Of a stretch of 64,000 nt of DNA, positions 58,142-64,000 are shown in pieces (positions within the stretch are counted from its first letter, which is position 1; the number at the start of each line of letters is the position of its first letter). Below the pieces are notes generated by a model, which saw nothing but the letters and a program-made list of their open reading frames with translations, ran no database searches and was not told where the DNA came from. Source of the DNA: Apodospora peruviana (Eukaryota > Ascomycota > Sordariomycetes > Sordariales > Lasiosphaeriaceae); assembly GCA_033439685.1 (NCBI GenBank), contig JAUEDM010000001.1, positions 1,612,001 through 1,676,000 of the forward strand, given 5' to 3'. The translations under genes were made by a program, and so were the position numbers.

Positions 58142-59577
58142 CGTGGCGATGATCTGGGACCGTTATCACGAGGAAGAAGACGAAGGACGCGTGTAGGACA
58201 GGTTTACGCGTATTTGGTTGATATGGAGGAGGATACACACTCCAGGTTGGGTTTGGTGTGGTTGAAGTTCTCATTCTCTAAAATCTTGTCCAAAACGAGA
58301 TGCACTCATGTTGACGGGAAGCAGCAACCCTTTGAATGGATAGGATCATCCGTCATCTGCCTCGTACCTGCCGTTTCTGCCATTTTGGGCGCTGAAGAAG
58401 AAAGTGTCACCGAGGTAAGTGCGTCAGTGGTGGTCTGATAGCAGCTGTGATAACTCAAGGGTCCAGAACAGGGGTCCAGGTTCTTGACAATTGCTCGGAA
58501 GAGCCAATCATTTGTTGATCGCGGTAGGAGGATACGGTCCCGATGCGCACATTCACGCTCACCGGGGAAGGCAAGACCCTGTCCCGCAGCGGCCTACCCC
58601 AGATCTTCCTTGACAAGGATAAGGAAAGAGCACAGCGCGCAAGCCATCCGTGGGGCGCAATACGTAGTAATTCAGAAGAATCGGAGATGAGAGCGGCCGC
58701 TGGGAGCCGTGGACCTTCTCTGCTTCTGTACGGGTTATAACTGTAAGAGACCCCTTTTCGACGATGCAGTTGGAATCCGTCCCATGGAGGTGAACATTGA
58801 CCATCATGAACCTCGACATTCCAGGTTCACTGGGTCTCGACCTCGAACTCATCGATGATCGGCTTTTATGCGCGCTGAGACGGTGCACTTTGCGCGCTGA
58901 GACGGTGCACTTTGCGCGCCGAAACTTCCCGGGCTGTTTGTGGCTGCAAACCCCCCCTTTGATAACTGAACCCCAACTCACCCGAGTTCACTTTTCCTTT
59001 TCACTTTGCTTCTCCTCGTCGTGTTCATCCTTTCTCCAACTTCTCTTCGTCCCATCAGTCAGCAATCATGCCAAGAACGAACATCAAGAGGAGCTCTAGA
59101 ACTTCTCGACGGACATCCACAAGTCGATGCATTCGATTTGCGAGTGTTCGTCGCCTGCCAGTTTTCCACGTGGTCGTCCACGCGGAATGCTTCCAGGTTG
59201 GCTAGGGCATCCCGCCAGCATGGTAATGGTGTCGGGGGTGGCAGTGAGCTAGACATCTTCTGAGCACGCCAGACTCCAGATGCAGCAAGCTGCAGCAACA
59301 GCCATGACCCTACTAACGAATGCTAAACTCCTTTCACAGGGAAGTGCATCACCAACTCCCAGGAGGCTGTCAGATATGGGCATCATGAGCCAATGATGCT
59401 TGATGATGCCGCCCCGACATTCCCGATTACTGTCGTTTCGTCCACCCAATTCGGCACTTGTCCGCTGCAGCATTTGGATAGCTCGGTGTGCGGGCGCCAC
59501 CTGGCGCCGAGGATCTGGACAAGAACAGGTGAGAAGAACCTAGGAGATGGCGCGGCCGGCGACGATATGAGCAGACG
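58142..59577. other. Intergenic region
   Basis: Upstream of both the rhodopsin-domain gene (minus) and the PQQ-like propeller gene (plus). A 20-bp tandem duplication containing TGCGCGCTGAGACGGTGCAC occurs near 58869-58915. No gene recognised. Confidence 0.5.
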
Positions 59578-59649
59578 ATGTCCTATTTCCTGTCAGTTCT
59601 TACTTTCCCGGACATGTTTCTCATCAACAGAAACACCAAGTCAAACAGC

Positions 59650-61314
59650 ATGCTTCTCCACGCTTTGGTCGGCCTTCTTTGCCTCTTCCAAGGGGTGTCG
59701 GCAGGCGGGGTCATCGGTTCAAGTTCATGGTCAGGATGGGGCGCCAACACACGCAACAACCGATGGGCCTCGCAGAATAATGTCATCTCGTCGGCCAATA
59801 TCCTGTCCGTCGCAGACACCTGCACCAAAAGCTTCCCAATTGGCATCAGCGCCACGCCCGTGATCTCGGGCAACGTCGTCTACTTCCCCACGTGGGACGG
59901 CGCCTTTGTGGCTCTCGAGTACAAGACGTGCCAGATCCTCTGGCAGATCAACGTGACGGCCGTCATCCAGAGCTTCCGCCCGCCTTCCGCATTCCAAGCA
60001 GCCAATGTCCGACCAGTGTCACGCACGAGCCCGCAAATTGACGGCAATGTCCTCTACTTCGGTACCCTGACGCATGCGCTCGTCGTCGCGGTCAACAAGT
60101 ACACCGGCAGCATCCTCGGCGCCGTGCAGATCAACGCCCACCCGCTCGCCATCATTACCATGTCCCCGACCTTTTACAATGGCAAGCTTTTTGTTGGCGC
60201 GTCCAGCGTCGAGGAGAACGTGCCACTGATCCCGGGATACCAATGCTGCTCCTTTGTCGGCAACATGGTCGCATTGACCTTCTCGGGCAACCATTTTCGG
60301 ACGTCGTGGAACGTGTCCGCGATATCTCCCGCGAGGCAACGCGAGGGCTGGTCGGGCGCAGCCATATGGGGTAGCCAGCCCGCCGTTGATGCCAGCCGCA
60401 ACCTGGTGTTTGTCGCCACCGGCAACTCGTACTCGGTGTCGCCGGCCACGGTGCAGTGCCAGCTCAGCTTCGTCCCGCCTCAGGTCCCCTACACGCTGAA
60501 TAGCCCCTCGTGCCTGCCGTCTGATGTCTGGCAGGACTCGGTGATTGCCATCGACCTCGACAGTGGGCGGGTGAAATGGGTCCAGCAGCGGCCCGGCGTC
60601 GACATCTTCACCGCGGCGTGCGGATACCCGAATTTCGGGCCGCAGAACCCGGATATCTGCCCCGGGATCCCCGGCTCAAGCTCCGACTTTGGCATGGCGC
60701 CGACTTTTGTCCCGAGTAGCAGCAACCATCACAAACGTGGTGGTAACAATGCGGATAAGGTTATAGTGGGCCGCAAAAATGGCGACCTGTATGCCTTGTC
60801 GGCGCAGGATGGACATGTTCTATGGGCCACCTCTACCAGTCCCCAGGGCATTACCGGCGGGCTCAGCTGGGGCATCGCCGTCGATGACAGCCGCGCGTAC
60901 TTCACTGCCATCAACAGCGACTACAAGACATGGCAGCTGCAGCCGTCGGGCCAGACCATCGCCCGGAGCGCATACGGCGCCGCGTCCCTGGCCACCGGGA
61001 TGATCCTCTGGGAGACGGCGGTGCCAAGGCAGGGTTTCTCCCTGAGTCCGCCGACCGTGGTCGGGGATCTGGTCCTGGTGGGCAGGACAGGAGAGGACCC
61101 GAACGGGACGGCGAGCTACGATGCTTCGCAGGGCAGCCTGGTTGCGCTGAAGAAGGCGACAGGGCAGGTGATTCTGGACAAGACGGTCAGCACTAACTTC
61201 CACGGAGGTGTGGCTGTCCAAGGCAAGTATGTGCTGTTTGGTACCGGGTACAGTGGGTTTGGTGCGCCGCAGACGGTGCCGGGGGTGTTCCATGTGATGC
61301 AGGTCCAGCCGTAG
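59650..61314 (+). CDS. Secreted PQQ-type (quinoprotein-like) beta-propeller protein
   Basis: Single exon. The ATG at 59650 (MLLHALVGLLCLFQGVSA) gives a clean signal peptide, though the frame is open from an ATG at 59578; 554 aa from 59650. Repeated propeller strands with Trp-docking features: GNVVYFPTWDGAFVALEYKTCQ, GNVLYFGTLTHALVVAVNKY, GKLFVGASS, VFVATGNSYS, KVIVGRKNGDLYALSAQDG, TGMILWETAVP and KYVLFGTGYSG. This is the quinoprotein alcohol dehydrogenase-like fold, as in fungal polyvinyl-alcohol-dehydrogenase-like secreted proteins. Several Cys pairs suit secretion. Whether PQQ is bound is not evident: no vicinal Cys-Cys as in bacterial PQQ-ADH active sites, though one CC pair occurs at GYQCCSFVG. 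Convergent with the SDR gene. Confidence 0.9.
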   Translation: MLLHALVGLLCLFQGVSAGGVIGSSSWSGWGANTRNNRWASQNNVISSANILSVADTCTKSFPIGISATPVISGNVVYFPTWDGAFVALEYKTCQILWQINVTAVIQSFRPPSAFQAANVRPVSRTSPQIDGNVLYFGTLTHALVVAVNKYTGSILGAVQINAHPLAIITMSPTFYNGKLFVGASSVEENVPLIPGYQCCSFVGNMVALTFSGNHFRTSWNVSAISPARQREGWSGAAIWGSQPAVDASRNLVFVATGNSYSVSPATVQCQLSFVPPQVPYTLNSPSCLPSDVWQDSVIAIDLDSGRVKWVQQRPGVDIFTAACGYPNFGPQNPDICPGIPGSSSDFGMAPTFVPSSSNHHKRGGNNADKVIVGRKNGDLYALSAQDGHVLWATSTSPQGITGGLSWGIAVDDSRAYFTAINSDYKTWQLQPSGQTIARSAYGAASLATGMILWETAVPRQGFSLSPPTVVGDLVLVGRTGEDPNGTASYDASQGSLVALKKATGQVILDKTVSTNFHGGVAVQGKYVLFGTGYSGFGAPQTVPGVFHVMQVQP

Positions 61315-61734
61315 TCGCAGTGTTGACTTGTTGGGCAGGGCGTCCGTGTAATAATTTGGGACTTTACTGATATAATAGACATTAACATTTAGTCGTCGTA
61401 CCTGTTGCTAGGCAGGTAGGTGTGCTTAAATGTCAATGATATTCATTCCCTTTGCTAAAGCTCCATCATCGTACAACCGCAACTGTGATGTTGCCCAGAT
61501 ATAAAACTCAGACCGTGAATATGACATTGCGAACTTTGCGTCGCGTTTGTTAGAATTCTCCCACCGGGAGGCTAGTTGCTGCTGAAATACTTTGAACACG
61601 TATATCCCTGTTATGAGCCGAATACACTCAACACCACAGTCCTCGCTAGGTAGTCATCATCCAGTACAGCTCCTCTCACTCACTCACCACCTTCAACCCA
61701 CACCCTACTCTTGCCTCTCTGGACAGACCAGACA
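61315..61734. terminator. Convergent 3' region of the PQQ-like and SDR genes
   Basis: 420 bp between two converging stop codons. An AATAAT-type element near 61350 on the plus strand is a possible polyadenylation signal. No gene. Confidence 0.35.
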
Positions 61735-62751
61735 TCAAAAGAACCCCTTAACATCAACTCCACTCGCCTCCCCATTAGAATGCAGCGCCCCAAAAATTGG
61801 CTCCATGCCCGCAACCATCATCAGCCTCGCCAAGTCCGTTTTGACTTTCGGGGGAGGAACAACGTCGACACTAGTCCCAACAACCTCGCTGACCTCGCCC
61901 GCATACTTGTCGGTCTCTTCCTCAAGGTACATTTCGTACGCCTTGACGACCGCATCAACGGGCGTCAACAGGTTTTCTCCGACGGCATCACACACGAAAC
62001 CGGGCAAGACGGCCGTCGCCGCGAGACCCGGGCAAACAGCACTGAACGCAATCTTTTCCTTTTGTCGCAAGACAGGCGCCACGGCCCGGACAAAACCGAC
62101 CACCCCGGCCTTGGCGGCGCTGTATTCCGGAAGGGCGGGATGAGGAACCGATCCGGCGATGCTGGATGTTGCGATGATTTTCTTTTGGAACCCGGTGGAG
62201 GAAGAAGAGGTGGGGTTGAAGCGCATAAAGTGCGTCGCTAGGTAAACACCGTAGATGACGCCTTTGAGGTCGATGTCTGTGGCTGTTAGGTCGGGCGAGG
62301 GGGGGATATCGGTTACCGTAGAGGTCGGTTTGTGAGATAGAAGATAGAGGGAGGAGCGGTCGACGATGCCGGCGTTGGCGCAGAGGGCGTCGATGCGGCC
62401 GAAGGTGAAGAAGACGGTGGAAAAGGCAAGTGACTGGGATTGGTAGGAGGATACGTCTGTTCTGAGGAAGATTGTCGAGGGGCCGAGGGTTGATGCTACA
62501 TGTACATAAAGACGGCGTGTTAGTGGTTGTTATGTCGTTGGGAGAATGGATTAAGAGAATGAATACCCAGCTCGGTTCCAGCTTCCTCGTTGATATCGAG
62601 GAGAGCGACGCGCCAGTTCTTTTCGACGAGCCGTGTGGCGAGGGCTTTGCCGATGCCTGACTTTGGAAGTTGTTAGACCTTATGTGGTCCAGTGGGCTTG
62701 CGGTCAACTTACAGCGGCACCAGTTACGATGGCGACCCTCTGTTCGGACAT
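61735..62751 (-). CDS. Short-chain dehydrogenase/reductase (SDR, 15-PGDH-like)
   Basis: Three exons: 62713-62751, 62567-62660, 61735-62495 (297 aa). Choosing the acceptor ..CCAAAG at 62661 gives TGAASGIGKALA, a perfect classical SDR cofactor motif (residues 10-17); the downstream CAG would break it. NAG (LCANAGIVD) follows. The catalytic Ser is in IIATSSIAG (155-156), and Tyr169 and Lys173 are in YSAAK. The Asp after beta-2 (LLDINEEAG) favours NAD(H) over NADP(H). Oxidation or reduction of a hydroxy/keto compound is expected; the substrate is unknown. Cytosolic. No other metabolic-cluster genes are adjacent. Confidence 0.93.
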
Positions 62752-64000
62752 TTCGCGCTTCTTTCCGTCTTGGCACCTTGACTTCACTTGAATGAAGTAC
62801 GGTCGATATAAGGGCGAATTTGGGCGTCAGGTAAGGTGGAGAGACGTGACGATAGAAGAGAAGGTATCACGGACGACCAACATCAGCTCAACCTGGTACT
62901 TGTAGTTGTAGGTGGGCGACATAGAATATGACTCACCCTCCCTCTCGTAGACTACCTCGGTAGCTAATGTAGTAAAAGCCTTTCTCGCTGATAAGACCCT
63001 TTAGGCAGCTTTGCCGACTAAGCGTATGTGTGCGAATACGTACGTTGCAGGTAGACACGTGTGGTGGTACTAAAGACACCTTCCAATGTTGATTATTTAG
63101 GTCCTCCCCCGCATCCGTTGCGCGCGTAGTACTATTCCGTACACAAACCTACACCTACAGGTGTCAAGTCAGTAAGACGTGCATGAAACTCGCAGGCCGA
63201 CCCTGGTGTTCGTTTTCAGCTTGTGGACCAGGTAAGTAGACCCTGTTGAGCTGAATGGGCCGGTGGTATGTAGTCATTATCGGCCCCGGCGCGCTATACA
63301 GGTGCTCCCCCTCGTTAGTAACTCGTCCGTCACTGCAAAAGAATATCACTCGCAGGTCTTGATGGGGATCACCTCCACGAGTCCCTCGGCTCCCCCACCC
63401 AAACTATCGAACTTCGCGAACCCGCCAAGAGACCCTGCATGTTTTACGGCCGCAGATAACATATCCGGATTCAGTCATTCGAAAAGATATGGTTAGAGTA
63501 AAGGGGCGAGCATGCATTTCTCGATAGAGCCTTGGCTTTTCCTGCAGCTCCTCGGGTTGAGTAAATTTCTCGCTCAACATCAGCTTTTCCACCGCAAAAG
63601 GTAGACGTCTAGACCAAGGAGACACCTGCCAAATGAGTAATGGTCTCTGAAGACTGGTTATTTCCCGATGCCAATATCACCACCGTAAGACCCGGTAAAC
63701 TAATGTAGGCGATCAACAACCAACTTGATTCCACCACTTGATTGCTGGTAGGTTAGGTGTCTGTTAGTACGTGGATGAGAGAAATGTGCTTTGTTAAAGT
63801 GTTACTAAATGCTTATTTACATAATGTACTGAGTCAAGACGACATGAAAGAAATCTGCGAGCCGCCGCATCATACGTCTATCTGGACATCAGGCCGACTC
63901 TGACAGTAACACAATAAACACATCCACTAGGCCACTATGAACAACCCAAATTACAACTTTGCGGTTGATCTATTTGTTGAACAAAGTTTTTTTTAGCACA
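62752..64000. other. Right-edge region without recognised gene
   Basis: Promoter of the SDR gene and about 1 kb of mixed sequence to the window edge. Nothing recognised. Confidence 0.45.

Noticed and set aside
62283..62316. Possible 34-nt intron (GTAACC..AACAG) in the SDR gene
   Set aside because: The frame is continuous through it and the length is below a credible intron size, so I kept one exon.

Overview
The window looks like nuclear chromosomal DNA of a filamentous ascomycete (Pezizomycotina, most likely Sordariomycetes). The evidence is short GT..AG introns of about 40-190 bp (often with CTAAC-type branch sites), intergenic spaces of 1-4 kb, many simple repeats, and fungal families: alpha-1,3-glucan synthase, a GPI-type alpha-amylase, a tyrosinase, a G1-type peptidase homologue, an SDR, a rhodopsin-domain membrane protein and a fungal alpha-kinase. 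I assembled exon structures by hand from splice sites and reading frame. I saw no bacterial-type operons, CRISPR arrays, rRNA genes or intact transposons.

0-14 kb: a secreted SMP-30/gluconolactonase-like beta-propeller runs off the left edge. Next come a decayed C2H2-like gene with stops and frameshifts, a four-helix membrane protein, and a DUF2235 hydrolase divergent from a hydrolase-like protein whose nucleophile elbow has lost its serine. Then follow a G1-peptidase-like secreted protein that appears to lack both catalytic residues and an IroE-type esterase.

14.8-17.9 kb: a ZIP zinc transporter and a small His-rich secreted protein are divergently transcribed across 0.74 kb. This is the most interesting locus. 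Both proteins carry the same ten-residue C-x8-C module, three copies in the transporter ectodomain and one in the small protein. All four modules are interrupted by a phase-2 intron in the same codon, codon 8. The shared promoter has a perfect 11-bp direct repeat containing ACCTTG, the complement of the fungal zinc-response core CAAGGT. I read it as a zinc acquisition pair comparable in layout to Aspf2/ZrfC and PRA1/ZRT1, but with a different secreted partner.

18-26 kb: gene-poor, with several small, uncertain Cys-containing genes and a tRNA-derived SINE-like element. 26.9-28.7 kb: a tyrosinase. 28.7-33 kb: no gene recognised. 33-34.4 kb: a BTB/POZ protein.

37-51 kb: a cell-wall segment with a complete alpha-1,3-glucan synthase (2396 aa) divergent from a GPI-type alpha-amylase of the AmyD/AgtA kind, followed by a Cys-rich single-pass membrane protein. 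These would act together in alpha-glucan synthesis and trimming at the wall.

53.9-63 kb: an alpha-kinase gene broken by one in-frame TGA and one frameshift, a rhodopsin-domain seven-helix protein, a secreted PQQ-type beta-propeller and an SDR oxidoreductase.
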